Shown: positions 8,541 to 16,594, counted from the first letter of the stretch. The stretch is 35,784 nucleotides of DNA from JBNKFQ01 sp050289385 (GCA_050289385.1 JBNKFQ010000144.1:1-35784), one strand, 5' to 3'. The notes: generated by a model not told the origin, from the sequence alone. Numbers and translations: made by a program.

Positions 8541-10385
8541 TTACTGCCACCCGCAAGTGCGCCCTTCGTTTTGAGTATCCAGCCAGGATTTAAGTGGCGC
8601 AAAATATTCCAGCAAGGCCGAGGCATTGAGTTCGCGCTGGCCAGTGAGCGCTTCCATGGCATCTGGCCACGGTTTACTGGCCCCCATCTTCATCATGTTG
8701 ACAAGCAACTCGCCGGCATTCTTGTTGTTGTATATCGAACACCTGTGCAGTGGCCCCTCGTAGCCTGCAGCATCACACAGCGCTTTGTGAAACTGAAACT
8801 GTTGTATGTGTGCAAGAAAATACCGCATATAGGGCGTATTGCCGGGAATATGGTATTTCGCTCCCGGATCGAAATTGTCCTCACTGCGAATCACAGGCGC
8901 TTTGATACCCTGATATTCTTCACGCAGCTTCCACCAGCCGCTGTTGTATTGCTCCGGGCCAAGTTCGCCGCTAAATACTTGCCAGCGCCATTTATCCACC
9001 AGCAAACCAAACGGCAAAAAGGCAACTTTATTCAACGCACTTGCCATCAACAGACCCAGGTCTTTGTCGGCCGGGGGCTCCTGCTCCAGAAGATCAATTT
9101 GCCGATAGTAGCTCGGAGTAAGTGACAAACCTATGGTATCGCCCAGCGCTTCGTGAAAACCGTCATTTGCACCAGTACGAAAAAGGTAGGGCTGATTGCG
9201 GTATGCCTGATAATAGAAAATATGGCCAAGTTCATGGTGTATGGTTTCAAACATTTCTGCGGTGCGCTCGGTGCACATTTTAATACGCAGGTCATTATTG
9301 GCCGCATCTATATCCCATGCGCTGGCATGACACACCACATCCCTGTCACGAGGTTTGGTAATCAATGAGCGATCCCAAAATGTTTGCGGCAACGGATCCA
9401 GCCCCAGAGAGACAAAGAAGTTTTCTCCGGTTTTAACCATGTCAACTTCTGACATACCAGCTTTTGTCAACAGCTCGGTCACGTCATAGCCCGGGTCTGC
9501 CTTGCCCGGGGCAACAAGCTCATAAATATTTCCCCACTGCTGCGCCCACATGTTGCCCAGCAAATGTGCGGGAATTTTGCCGCTGTCACCAACAACTTTT
9601 GCGCCGTACTGTTCCGTTAATTTTGCGCGCACATGACATTGCAGGGACTCGTATAAAGGTTTGACCTCTTGCCAGACTGTGTCCACTTGAGAGGCGAAAG
9701 TGTCGGGCGCCGTGTCATAGCCGGAACGCCACATAGCGCCAACGTCCCGATAACCAAGGTTGCGAGCGCCCTCATTGGCTATTTCCACCTGGCGAATGTA
9801 GTGCTTTTTCATTGGTGGAGAGATGGTTCGCCAGCCAGTCCACATTTCAAGTAACTCATTCGGATCGCGGCTTTTTGCCATGACCGCTGACATCTCTTGT
9901 AACTGCATGGTGGTGCCGGCTTTTGTCGTGTACTTTCCCGAACCATAAGTGGCGTCGAGCCCGGCACCAATTTTCGCCAGCTCTTCCGCTTTTTCAGGAT
10001 CGTTCGGCACCGGCAAGGTCAGTCCGAGCTTGATCATGTCAAGTTTGCGGCGAACCACCGGGTCGAGCTCAAGACCATCATAGTGTGCTGCATCCTGGGC
10101 AAGCCCCACGCTCAGGAGTGAATTTCGTTCATTTACTTTCGCCGTTATATACTGGGTGTCTTCGGTGATAAAGTTCTGGGCCACCCAAGCTGCTTTTGAT
10201 CCCTCTAGCCCGGCTGCTTCCAGTTGATCCTCTGCTGTGGCAGCAAATGTGGCAGCATCGGGACGTTCCTCAACATAGACAATTGGAGCAGCATCCTTTT
10301 TCACTTGATCACAACCTGACAGGATGACCGCAACACCCAGGCCCGCAGCAAAAGCTTTAGCAGATTTCAAAAATAATATATTCAT
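8541..10385 (-). CDS. Peptidase family M2 (ACE-like) dipeptidyl carboxypeptidase, lipoprotein
   Basis: The product is a 614-residue zinc peptidase of the angiotensin-converting-enzyme family. The zinc site is H384-E385-L-G-H388, with the third ligand E412 in FHEALGD exactly 24 residues later, as in the ACE family. The N-terminus is a lipoprotein signal: hydrophobic run, then LSGC with lipidated C25. Asp26 at +2 is the classical inner-membrane retention residue in enterobacteria. The start at 10385 has GGAGAAA upstream; a longer frame of 628 codons exists but would bury the signal. Its ATG overlaps the TGA of the preceding small membrane protein (ATGA), so the two are co-translated. It probably removes C-terminal dipeptides from peptides in the periplasm. 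Confidence 0.88.
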   Translation of the reverse strand: MNILFLKSAKAFAAGLGVAVILSGCDQVKKDAAPIVYVEERPDAATFAATAEDQLEAAGLEGSKAAWVAQNFITEDTQYITAKVNERNSLLSVGLAQDAAHYDGLELDPVVRRKLDMIKLGLTLPVPNDPEKAEELAKIGAGLDATYGSGKYTTKAGTTMQLQEMSAVMAKSRDPNELLEMWTGWRTISPPMKKHYIRQVEIANEGARNLGYRDVGAMWRSGYDTAPDTFASQVDTVWQEVKPLYESLQCHVRAKLTEQYGAKVVGDSGKIPAHLLGNMWAQQWGNIYELVAPGKADPGYDVTELLTKAGMSEVDMVKTGENFFVSLGLDPLPQTFWDRSLITKPRDRDVVCHASAWDIDAANNDLRIKMCTERTAEMFETIHHELGHIFYYQAYRNQPYLFRTGANDGFHEALGDTIGLSLTPSYYRQIDLLEQEPPADKDLGLLMASALNKVAFLPFGLLVDKWRWQVFSGELGPEQYNSGWWKLREEYQGIKAPVIRSEDNFDPGAKYHIPGNTPYMRYFLAHIQQFQFHKALCDAAGYEGPLHRCSIYNNKNAGELLVNMMKMGASKPWPDAMEALTGQRELNASALLEYFAPLKSWLDTQNEGRTCGWQ

Positions 10386-10741
10386 GTGTTTCTCCCCGGG
10401 TTTGTGTTTTTGCCGCCACGCCACCATTGCCAGCCGCCATAAAGGATCACCAATGTAAAAAAGACAAACACCATTGGCAACAGAGATCGAATTGCGCCAC
10501 CGTCCGTATCAAAAATTGCTCCTTCAAACAGGGCAACAACAAATGCCGGCGCCAGAAAGGTGGAGTGATCGGGATACGCCACCACCGGCGTAAACAACAG
10601 GGTGGCAAACAGAATATTCAGGCCGACGCGCAGATAGTGCCAGGGTATACGCTTGAATAACCAGTGCAGATACCACATGACCAATGTAGCACCCACTACA
10701 TAGCCCACCAGACCCCATATGTAATTTTCCATGGTATACAT
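10382..10741 (-). CDS. Small four-TM integral membrane protein
   Basis: A 119-residue hydrophobic protein with likely membrane segments at about 6-27, 37-56, 62-77 and 85-104 and a basic C-terminal tail (RGGKNTNPGRNT). I start at the ATG at 10741 because AAGGA lies eight bases before it; the frame extends seven codons further upstream. I do not recognise the family. Its stop overlaps the start of the M2 peptidase gene (ATGA), which suggests a functional or at least regulatory tie to that lipoprotein, for example as an inner-membrane partner, but nothing in the sequence proves this. Confidence 0.65.
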   Translation of the reverse strand: MYTMENYIWGLVGYVVGATLVMWYLHWLFKRIPWHYLRVGLNILFATLLFTPVVAYPDHSTFLAPAFVVALFEGAIFDTDGGAIRSLLPMVFVFFTLVILYGGWQWWRGGKNTNPGRNT

Positions 10742-10860
10742 GGTTAAGTTCCTTCGCAGCAATCAAGCAGTATAACGCTTGCGATACACCCAATGCCCGC
10801 TTTTGAGTGTAATCCGTATTTGCCAGAAATACATTGAAGCATACGGACTAATATTTATCA

Positions 10861-10880
10861 GGGCCTGTTAACACTAATTT
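10861..10880 (+). repeat. Solo copy of the 20-bp MITE terminal repeat
   Basis: GGGCCTGTTAACACTAATTT here is identical over all 20 bases to the left end of the element at 31131-31150. There is no partner repeat or element body beside it. The stop codon of ycgN (TAG, 10874-10876) lies inside it. A perfect inverted repeat TCCGTAT/ATACGGA (10813-10819 and 10841-10847) lies just outside its outer end. Confidence 0.75.
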
Positions 10881-11323
10881 ACCCAATGAATAATATGATC
10901 TTCCAGTTCATCAGGGTGAATATGGCACGCAGAAAACACCTTGCCCATTACCGAGTTGCCAGAACGATGCACGGAATCCGGGTCCATGGATAACAGAGGG
11001 TGCCATAACGGCAGGGGTTTGCCCTCATCCAGCAGCCGATACGCGCATGTATCAGGTAACCAGGCTAGAGCTTCGCGGTATTTAGTGCTCAGAGCCACAC
11101 AAGCAGATACCTTTGCGTGCCGACTCGAGTAATCACTGCAACGGCAATTATCCAGGTTGAGTAATTCACAGGCAACCCGTGTGTAATAAACGTCGCCCCT
11201 GTCATCATCTTCGAGTTTAATCAGACAGCATTTGGCGCAACCATCGCACAATTTTTCCCATTCGGTTTCGTTCAGATCCTGCAACGCGTACTTTTCCCAA
11301 AACCGGGGCCGCAAAGGTTCCAT
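10874..11323 (-). CDS. ycgN: YcgN/UPF0260 family cysteine-cluster protein
   Basis: This 149-residue protein has the conserved UPF0260 features: RFWEKYALQDLNETEWEKLCDGCAKCC near the N-terminus, then C-R-C in DNCRCSDY, VSACVALS, LPDTCAYRLL and PLPLWHPL, and the C-terminal SACHIHPDELEDHI. The spaced cysteines suggest binding of zinc or an Fe-S cluster; the biochemical role of the family is not established. It begins nine bases after the ycgL stop with no obvious Shine-Dalgarno, so coupling is likely. Its final codons and stop fall inside the 20-bp repeat at 10861-10880, yet the length is normal for the family (about 150). Confidence 0.88.
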   Translation of the reverse strand: MEPLRPRFWEKYALQDLNETEWEKLCDGCAKCCLIKLEDDDRGDVYYTRVACELLNLDNCRCSDYSSRHAKVSACVALSTKYREALAWLPDTCAYRLLDEGKPLPLWHPLLSMDPDSVHRSGNSVMGKVFSACHIHPDELEDHIIHWVN

Positions 11324-11332
11324 ATCAGAGTG

Positions 11333-11617
11333 CTAGGCCAGTTTGTGATTGTGTTGATTTACTGCTTGCATATAAGCCTCCTTTGGTGGCGACAATTGCA
11401 AGTAATACCCCTTCTCTTCCAGTGAGGATAATACATTTTCCGACCTTACCCGCGCCAGTTTACGCTTTTGGTCAAGCGCCAGCGTTGTAACGTATCGGGG
11501 GGTGCCAAAGTGACTCAGTAATTCTGGCGGCACCCTTGACAGATCATCTTCTTTTTTTACATAGAGGTAGGCTTCCTCTTCATTTGGGCTTTTGTAGATC
11601 ATGCATAACGTCTTCAT
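11333..11617 (-). CDS. ycgL: YcgL domain protein
   Basis: I start at the ATG at 11617, giving 94 residues beginning MKTLCMIYKSPNEEEAYLYV, which matches the YcgL family start and length; the open frame runs 29 codons further upstream into rnd. The core EDDLSRVPPELLSHFGTPRYVTTLAL and the C-terminal EEKGYYLQLPP-like segment (here KGYYLQLSPPKEAYM) are typical. Its function is unknown; the family occurs widely in gammaproteobacteria beside rnd and ycgN, as here. The start lies 20 bases beyond the rnd stop, with AGGAG 15 bases upstream. Confidence 0.87.
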   Translation of the reverse strand: MKTLCMIYKSPNEEEAYLYVKKEDDLSRVPPELLSHFGTPRYVTTLALDQKRKLARVRSENVLSSLEEKGYYLQLSPPKEAYMQAVNQHNHKLA

Positions 11618-11637
11618 TTTACGACCAGTTGGCTCCT

Positions 11638-12771
11638 TCAAGATGATATGGCGGCATTCAGCAAAGTTTGCCCAAGAGCAGCTTCCCGCCATGAACCAAT
11701 CCACTCTCGCGGCAAACGAGCATTGCCATCAAGCGCGCTGCCTGCTATCACTTCCAGATCTTTTTTTCGAGCCAGAATTTCTCGTGCCACATCCAGCTGG
11801 TCAGCAATTTCCGTTTGCGCCGCCCGCAGCTTTTTAAGAATGGAGTTTGCCTCTCTGGGCAATGGCCGGGGCAATGGCGGCGGCCAGCTACCCCGGTCGC
11901 TGCCTGCAGCGTCGGCTACCATGCCCAACAACTGATCTCCGTATTGTCGCTGCACTCGCGGATGCAAATCCGGTAACCGCGATAATTCTCGCGGATCACG
12001 TGGCTTGTTGCGGGCTATCTCCCACAATACCCGGTCACTGACTATACGGTTGCGCGGCCGGTTTTTTGCACGCGCCTCACCTTCACGCCATTGCGTAATT
12101 GCCTGGAGAATGGCCAGGCTCTCCGGTTGCAACTGCCAGGCATTTTTGACTTTTCTATAATAATCGGCAGGGTTTTCTTCCTGAGCCGATTGCGCCATCA
12201 GCCGTTGCATATCTTCTTCAACCCAGGACTGTCGACCAGTTTCTGTGAGCCGGGTTTTGAGATGTTGATATACCTCAAGCAGATAATAAACATCCTCCGC
12301 TGCGTAAGAGTGTTGCGCCTGGCTCAACGGACGCTGCAGCCAGTCGGACCGGGTTTCATGCTTTTCCAGCTCTACCCCGGTTACATTCGATACCAGGACT
12401 GCATAACTTCGCGAAAAACCATAGCCTACATAAGCCGCCGCTACCTGGGTGTCGAAAACGGGTGTTGGCACTACACCCAGCTCATGGCGCAATACCTCCA
12501 TGTCCTCTGAGCAGGCATGAAAAATTTTGAGCACCGACACATCGAGCAATACATCTCGCAATGGTGAGAGGTCACCCAGGGCCAGTGGATCCAGCAGCCA
12601 ACACTTTTCACCGTCCGATATTTGAATCAATCCCAGGATCGGGTAAAAAGTGTCTGTACGCATAAATTCGGTGTCGACTGCCAAACAAGGCACTTGTCGC
12701 CACTGTTTGCACAATTCTGCCAATATGGCCGCAGTATCGACAAATTCGGTTGTTGCAGATGTTGTTATCAT
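11638..12771 (-). CDS. rnd: Ribonuclease D
   Basis: The 377-residue protein (E. coli RNase D has 375) has the DEDDy exonuclease motifs: Exo I CLAVDTEFMRTDTFYP, Exo II HACSEDMEVL, and Exo III HSYAAEDVYYLLEVY with Tyr three residues before the last Asp. HRDC-type regions follow (AILQAITQWREGEARAKNRPR onward). It trims 3' ends of tRNA precursors and other structured RNAs. I start at the ATG at 12771; the frame stays open for 56 more codons, but these overlap recR and do not look like RNase D. The start is 16 bases after the recR stop. No clear Shine-Dalgarno is visible. Confidence 0.92.
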   Translation of the reverse strand: MITTSATTEFVDTAAILAELCKQWRQVPCLAVDTEFMRTDTFYPILGLIQISDGEKCWLLDPLALGDLSPLRDVLLDVSVLKIFHACSEDMEVLRHELGVVPTPVFDTQVAAAYVGYGFSRSYAVLVSNVTGVELEKHETRSDWLQRPLSQAQHSYAAEDVYYLLEVYQHLKTRLTETGRQSWVEEDMQRLMAQSAQEENPADYYRKVKNAWQLQPESLAILQAITQWREGEARAKNRPRNRIVSDRVLWEIARNKPRDPRELSRLPDLHPRVQRQYGDQLLGMVADAAGSDRGSWPPPLPRPLPREANSILKKLRAAQTEIADQLDVAREILARKKDLEVIAGSALDGNARLPREWIGSWREAALGQTLLNAAISS

Positions 12772-12787
12772 CGGAGTGATTTTTTCA

Positions 12788-13381
12788 TCAAAGTAACTTT
12801 CTCGAAGAAAATGCATGGGCCAATGTTCCACCATCAACGTATTCGAGTTCACCACCCAAAGGTACGCCATAGGCAATTCGACTAACGGATACCCCCAAAT
12901 CTTTGGCGCTTTCCCGAATGTAATGAGCGGTGGCTTCACCTTCCACAGTCAGATTGGTGGCCAGAATCAATTCGCTGATATCTTCTTCCTGTAACCGCGC
13001 CAACAATTGATCGATACCCAGTGCCTCGGGTCCAATGCCGTCGATTGGCGACAGATGCCCCATCAAAACAAAATAATGACCCCGGTAACCACCTGCCTGC
13101 TCTATCGCGAACAGGTCTGCAGGTGTTTCCACCACACAAAGCAGTTGCGGGTCGCGTCGCGCATTACTGCAGATGACACACACATCAGTTTCTGACAGGG
13201 TTCGACATTGCCTACAGCGACCAACATGCTCCACCGCTTGCGAAATGGCTCGGGACAGGCGGTCACCGCCATTGCGATCCCGTTCCAGCAAGTGCAGTGC
13301 CATACGTTGCGCAGATTTTGGACCTACTCCGGGCAGGCAGCGCAGTGCATCAATTAATTCATCAACCAAAGGTCCAAACAT
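12788..13381 (-). CDS. recR: Recombination mediator protein RecR
   Basis: The 197-residue protein shows all RecR parts in order: an N-terminal helix-hairpin-helix (LRCLPGVGPKSAQRMALHLL), a four-cysteine zinc finger (CRQC...CVIC, about residues 56-71), a Toprim domain (LCVVETPADLFAIE, ILATNLTVEGEATAHYI) and the C-terminal GVPLGGELEYVDGGTLAHAF. With RecO it loads RecA onto SSB-coated single-stranded DNA at gaps. It follows dnaX and ebfC in the conserved dnaX-ebfC-recR order. The gap of about 140 bases to ebfC is A/T-rich near recR, so it may have its own promoter, but I could not define one with confidence. Confidence 0.95.
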   Translation of the reverse strand: MFGPLVDELIDALRCLPGVGPKSAQRMALHLLERDRNGGDRLSRAISQAVEHVGRCRQCRTLSETDVCVICSNARRDPQLLCVVETPADLFAIEQAGGYRGHYFVLMGHLSPIDGIGPEALGIDQLLARLQEEDISELILATNLTVEGEATAHYIRESAKDLGVSVSRIAYGVPLGGELEYVDGGTLAHAFSSRKLL

Positions 13382-13521
13382 GTATATTTGTCTTTTAAAT
13401 CAATACATTAAATAAAAAACATCAAGTGATCTCGAGGTTCAGGGCATTTAATCAAGCACTGCAATCCTGAATTTTCCCCTGTTCGTCATTCAATGTGGAA
13501 TATAGCCCGACATTCTCTACA

Positions 13522-13842
13522 TCAAAATGGCATCTTGAATCCCGGCGGCAGGGAAATACCCTCTGTCATCTCGCCCATCCTGGCTTGTACGCTCTCTTCC
13601 ACCTTGCGTACGGCATCATTCACTGCAGCTGCCAGCAGGTCTTCCAGCATCTCCTTGTCTTCAGACAGCAGGCTCGGGTCGACTTCCACTTTTCTAACAT
13701 CATGCCGGCCTGTCATGACCACTTTCACCATACCGGCTCCCGCCTGCCCCTCAACCTCCGCATTAGCAGCCTCCTCCTGCATCTTTTGCATCTGCTGCTG
13801 CATCTCTTGTGCCTGTTTCATTAATTCACTAATGCCTTTCAT
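13522..13842 (-). CDS. ebfC: Nucleoid-associated protein YbaB/EbfC
   Basis: The 106-residue product matches the YbaB/EbfC family over its length. It has an N-terminal amphipathic, Gln/Met-rich helix (LMKQAQEMQQQMQKMQEE) that forms the dimer coiled coil, a beta core with VVMTGRHDVRKVEVDPSLL, and the C-terminal PPGFKMPF. It binds DNA as a dimer and is nearly always found between dnaX and recR, as here. The ATG has GGAG about 11 bases upstream. The gap to dnaX is 68 bases, so it is probably co-transcribed with it. Confidence 0.93.
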   Translation of the reverse strand: MKGISELMKQAQEMQQQMQKMQEEAANAEVEGQAGAGMVKVVMTGRHDVRKVEVDPSLLSEDKEMLEDLLAAAVNDAVRKVEESVQARMGEMTEGISLPPGFKMPF

Positions 13843-13910
13843 TGTGTCTGCGTCTCCAACATCATGACTGGTTTGTGCGGGATACCGGCCGGGGAGCTTT
13901 CTCCCCCACC

Positions 13911-15782
13911 TCAGGAAACACCTCGCGCTATCACGGTCTCTTCCAGCAAACGACCATTAAACATTCGAACAAGGTCCTTTACCAGCGGGTCGTTTTGCAA
14001 AGCAGATACCGCCAGAGCTTGCCGTTCCGCACGCTTGCGTTCATTCCACATACGAGGAGTTTCCCCTGATATTGAGCCTGTCTCTATTTCAACACGAATC
14101 TCACGCCCCAAATACTCACCCAATGCATTTGCCAGGCGCTCCTGTTGAGCCGGCTCATAAAGAGAACTGTAATTTTCGTCGAGACAAAAACGGAAGAAGC
14201 TGTCACCACGCTCCAAAATAACCAGATTGGCAGCAGTATTGCCGAGTACACCGGGCACATCAATTTTCGAGCACAAGGCAATCCAACTGTCCTCCGCGGG
14301 CTCATCAGTAACTGATCCGCCAGTCTGAAGCGGCCTTGTCTCTGCCGGTGATAACGAATCGATATCTGCCCCGCTTGATGGCGGCTCAGGCTTATCCACA
14401 GGAGTCTCGCGCTCCTTTACCGGAACCGGATTATAGAGAACACCGCTGGTATCTCCATTATCGGCTACTGGAGCTGTAGTGATCGATCCGCAATCTTCAC
14501 CAGGCGAGACGCGTGCGTGCGTATCAGTTTCAATCGAGTTGTTGCTGTCTTTTGGTGCGACAGGTGAAATCACCGTCTGCCCAGACTCGAACGGAGCTGG
14601 CTCAGCCGGCCCCGTCTGCGGCTTTTTTTCAGGGGGCCCGCCCCTGACTGGAGTAGCGGTCGTCCGATCGCCGCTATCCGGTGCGCGCATTTCACTGCTA
14701 CCCGGCTTGAAGGCCAACTGACGCAGTAATACCATTTCAAAAGCACTGCGAGGGTCCTCTGCCAACGGCAAATCACGTCGCCCAAGCAAACCGATTTGAT
14801 AAAAAAGCTGTACATCTTCCCGTGCTACTGAATTCGCAAGCTCTGTCACCTGCGCATAGTCGCCGTGCCGGTTATCGAGTGCTTCAGCCACCGTTTGTGC
14901 AATGGCAACACGGTGCCAAAATGACATCATGTCACCGAGCACAGCTTTGTAATCGGGTGCATGTTCAGCCATGCGTTCTACCACTGCCAGCGCCAATTTA
15001 CCGTCACCTGCAGCAACTGCCTGACATAACTCCACCACCCAGGTTCGGTCTATGGTGCCAAGCATGGCATTCACTTCTGCTTCTGTGATCTTGCCACCGC
15101 CATGCGCAATTGCCTGGTCGGTGAGACTCAGGGCATCACGCATGCTGCCGTCTGCAGATCGCGCCAATGCCCAGACACCTGCCTCCTCTGCTGGCACACT
15201 TTCCTTGCCAAGCACGAACGTCAAATGTTCCGTAATGCGTTCAGGACTGAGATTTTTTAAATTAAACTGCAGGCAACGGGACAAAATGGTTACCGGGAGT
15301 TTCTGTGGATCTGTGGTAGCCAGCAGGAATTTGATATGGGGTGGCGGCTCTTCAAGTGTTTTAAGTAACGCGTTAAAGCTGTGGTTGGACAGCATGTGCA
15401 CCTCATCGATCAGGTACACCTTGAAGCGGCCCCGGGTAGGCGCATATTGAACGTTATCCAGTAACTCCCGGGTATCTTCAACCTTTGTATTTGATGCCGC
15501 ATCGACTTCAATCAGGTCAATAAAACGGCCGTCATTGATTTCGGTGCAGGAACTGCATTCACCACAAGGCTTTGAACTGACACCCTGCTCACAATTGAGG
15601 CATTTTGCGAGAATACGGGCAATGGTTGTCTTGCCGACTCCCCGAGTGCCGGTAAACAGGTAGGCGTGGTGCAAGCGATCGTTGTCAAGTGCATTGATCA
15701 GAGCCTGTAGTACATGCTCCTGCCCAGCCATTTCGTGGAACACACGGGGACGCCATTTGCGGGCAAGAACCTGGTAACTCAT
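13911..15782 (-). CDS. dnaX: DNA polymerase III subunits tau and gamma
   Basis: The 623-residue tau product begins MSYQVLARKWRPRVFHEMAGQ. It has a Walker A motif (GTRGVGKTT, near residue 45), a zinc module (CLNC...CGECSSC), DEVHML and the sensor segment LLATTDPQKLPVTILSRCLQF. This is the AAA+ clamp-loader ATPase. The middle (about 360-490) is low complexity and Pro/Glu-rich. The C-terminal part, which binds DnaE and DnaB in tau, is present. A slippery heptamer in frame at codons 385-387 with a downstream hairpin predicts that gamma is made by -1 frameshifting (separate entry). Confidence 0.96.
   Translation of the reverse strand: MSYQVLARKWRPRVFHEMAGQEHVLQALINALDNDRLHHAYLFTGTRGVGKTTIARILAKCLNCEQGVSSKPCGECSSCTEINDGRFIDLIEVDAASNTKVEDTRELLDNVQYAPTRGRFKVYLIDEVHMLSNHSFNALLKTLEEPPPHIKFLLATTDPQKLPVTILSRCLQFNLKNLSPERITEHLTFVLGKESVPAEEAGVWALARSADGSMRDALSLTDQAIAHGGGKITEAEVNAMLGTIDRTWVVELCQAVAAGDGKLALAVVERMAEHAPDYKAVLGDMMSFWHRVAIAQTVAEALDNRHGDYAQVTELANSVAREDVQLFYQIGLLGRRDLPLAEDPRSAFEMVLLRQLAFKPGSSEMRAPDSGDRTTATPVRGGPPEKKPQTGPAEPAPFESGQTVISPVAPKDSNNSIETDTHARVSPGEDCGSITTAPVADNGDTSGVLYNPVPVKERETPVDKPEPPSSGADIDSLSPAETRPLQTGGSVTDEPAEDSWIALCSKIDVPGVLGNTAANLVILERGDSFFRFCLDENYSSLYEPAQQERLANALGEYLGREIRVEIETGSISGETPRMWNERKRAERQALAVSALQNDPLVKDLVRMFNGRLLEETVIARGVS
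14592..14628 (-). promoter_or_regulatory. dnaX: Programmed -1 ribosomal frameshift site for DnaX gamma
   Basis: On the coding strand A AAA AAG (14628-14622) lies in frame at codons 385-387 (GAA AAA AAG). After a seven-base spacer, CGGGGC (14614-14609) pairs with GCTCCG (14597-14592) with one G-U, and inside it GGC pairs with GCC around a TGA loop. Slippage by -1 gives KKAADGAG then TGA (14604-14602), so gamma would have 393 residues. AGGGGC lies about 13 bases upstream, similar to the stimulatory Shine-Dalgarno of E. coli dnaX. Confidence 0.8.
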
Positions 15783-15886
15783 ATGTGATGCTCGACGCTA
15801 CTTGAAAACAGAAGGTGCCATTATAAGAGTTCGGCGACAGCTTACCAGCAGGTTTTGGGGCGCATGCCCGATCATCCCGCGGACCA

Positions 15887-15905
15887 GGGCCTGTTAACAT
15901 CAATT
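15887..15905 (+). repeat. Diverged solo copy of the MITE terminal repeat
   Basis: GGGCCTGTTAACATCAATT matches the 20-bp end at 31131 except that TC replaces CT after GTTAACA. It lies in the gap between the dnaX start and the 3' end of the SRP RNA gene. No partner repeat is seen nearby. The rest of 15783-16018 holds no gene that I can support. Confidence 0.6.
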
Positions 15906-16018
15906 GAACTGTCGCCAACCGTTCTCTTCTCACCTGGTGCGCGAAAACAGACGGAAAAACTGTATAGCCAACAGAACCGGATCTGTCGAAGCTGAAGAAC
16001 AGGAATGTACATACTGGA

Positions 16019-16131
<113 letters not shown>

Positions 16132-16145
16132 ATCGTGAGGACGGC

Positions 16146-16174
16146 ATTATCTGCGGTTTGAGTGGGCAAAGCAA
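16146..16174 (-). promoter_or_regulatory. Probable sigma-70 promoter of ffs
   Basis: On the minus strand TTGCTT (16174-16169) and GATAAT (16151-16146) are separated by exactly 17 bases. Transcription would begin near 16139, a few bases before the first paired base of the SRP RNA, so slight 5' processing is expected. Confidence 0.5.
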
Positions 16175-16458
16175 CCGGGCTTGCGCTACTTCTGTTTCAT
16201 CAATAGGCCGCTGTGAAGACCGACACTCTGACCAGTTTCACAAAGGATTGTCCACATTTGCCAATGAAAATCGTCTTTTATAGAGCCTCTCTGATTATTG
16301 AGCTGAGAGAAACACGTCCGCCGCTACCAGTCACACAAAGTCCGAATCGTTGGTGGGGGCAACACGGAGTTCGAACGTTTATATAGTACAACGGTGTGAC
16401 AATAAAGCGGGAAGCGACCACAACAAGCTTCACGGGGCTATGCTATCCCCACTCAAAC

Positions 16459-16594
16459 CCTGCAGTATTTTGTCGGGCAGTACAGGCAAAACAGGTCTTT
16501 CCGTCACGCAGTATCGACGGAATGTATAACAATCGGTCAGCAGTATGGACCGAACAATAAATACGCGTCCCCGCAACGGGGGCGCTTTATTTTT
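16459..16594 (+). ncRNA. Candidate structured small RNA with repeated GCAGTA loops
   Basis: No ORF explains this stretch, yet it holds two clean hairpins and a terminator in a row. Hairpin one pairs TTCCGTC (16499-16505) with GACGGAA (16516-16522) around ACGCAGTATC. Hairpin two pairs TCGGTC (16533-16538) with GACCGA (16548-16553) around AGCAGTATG. Both loops expose GCAGTAT, and two more copies (GCAGTAT at 16462, GCAGTAC at 16477) lie upstream. A strong terminator follows at 16565. I could not fix a promoter; A/T-rich TATAGT at 16382-16387 is one weak candidate. It does not match 6S, tmRNA, RNase P RNA or CsrB-type (GGA-loop) RNAs as I know them. Confidence 0.4.
16565..16594 (+). terminator. 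Strong Rho-independent terminator without an upstream gene
   Basis: GCGTCCCCG (16565-16573) pairs with CGGGGGCGC (16577-16585) around CAA, with one G-U, and is followed at once by TTTATTTTT. The nearest upstream gene on the plus strand is more than 8 kb away, so it must end a local transcript, most simply the candidate small RNA. Confidence 0.85.

Noticed and set aside
16330..16400. A tRNA-like stretch (7-bp closing stem, TTCGAA loop-like motif)
   Set aside because: No T-arm pairing around TTCGAA, no anticodon arm and no D-arm; the bases do not fit a tRNA.
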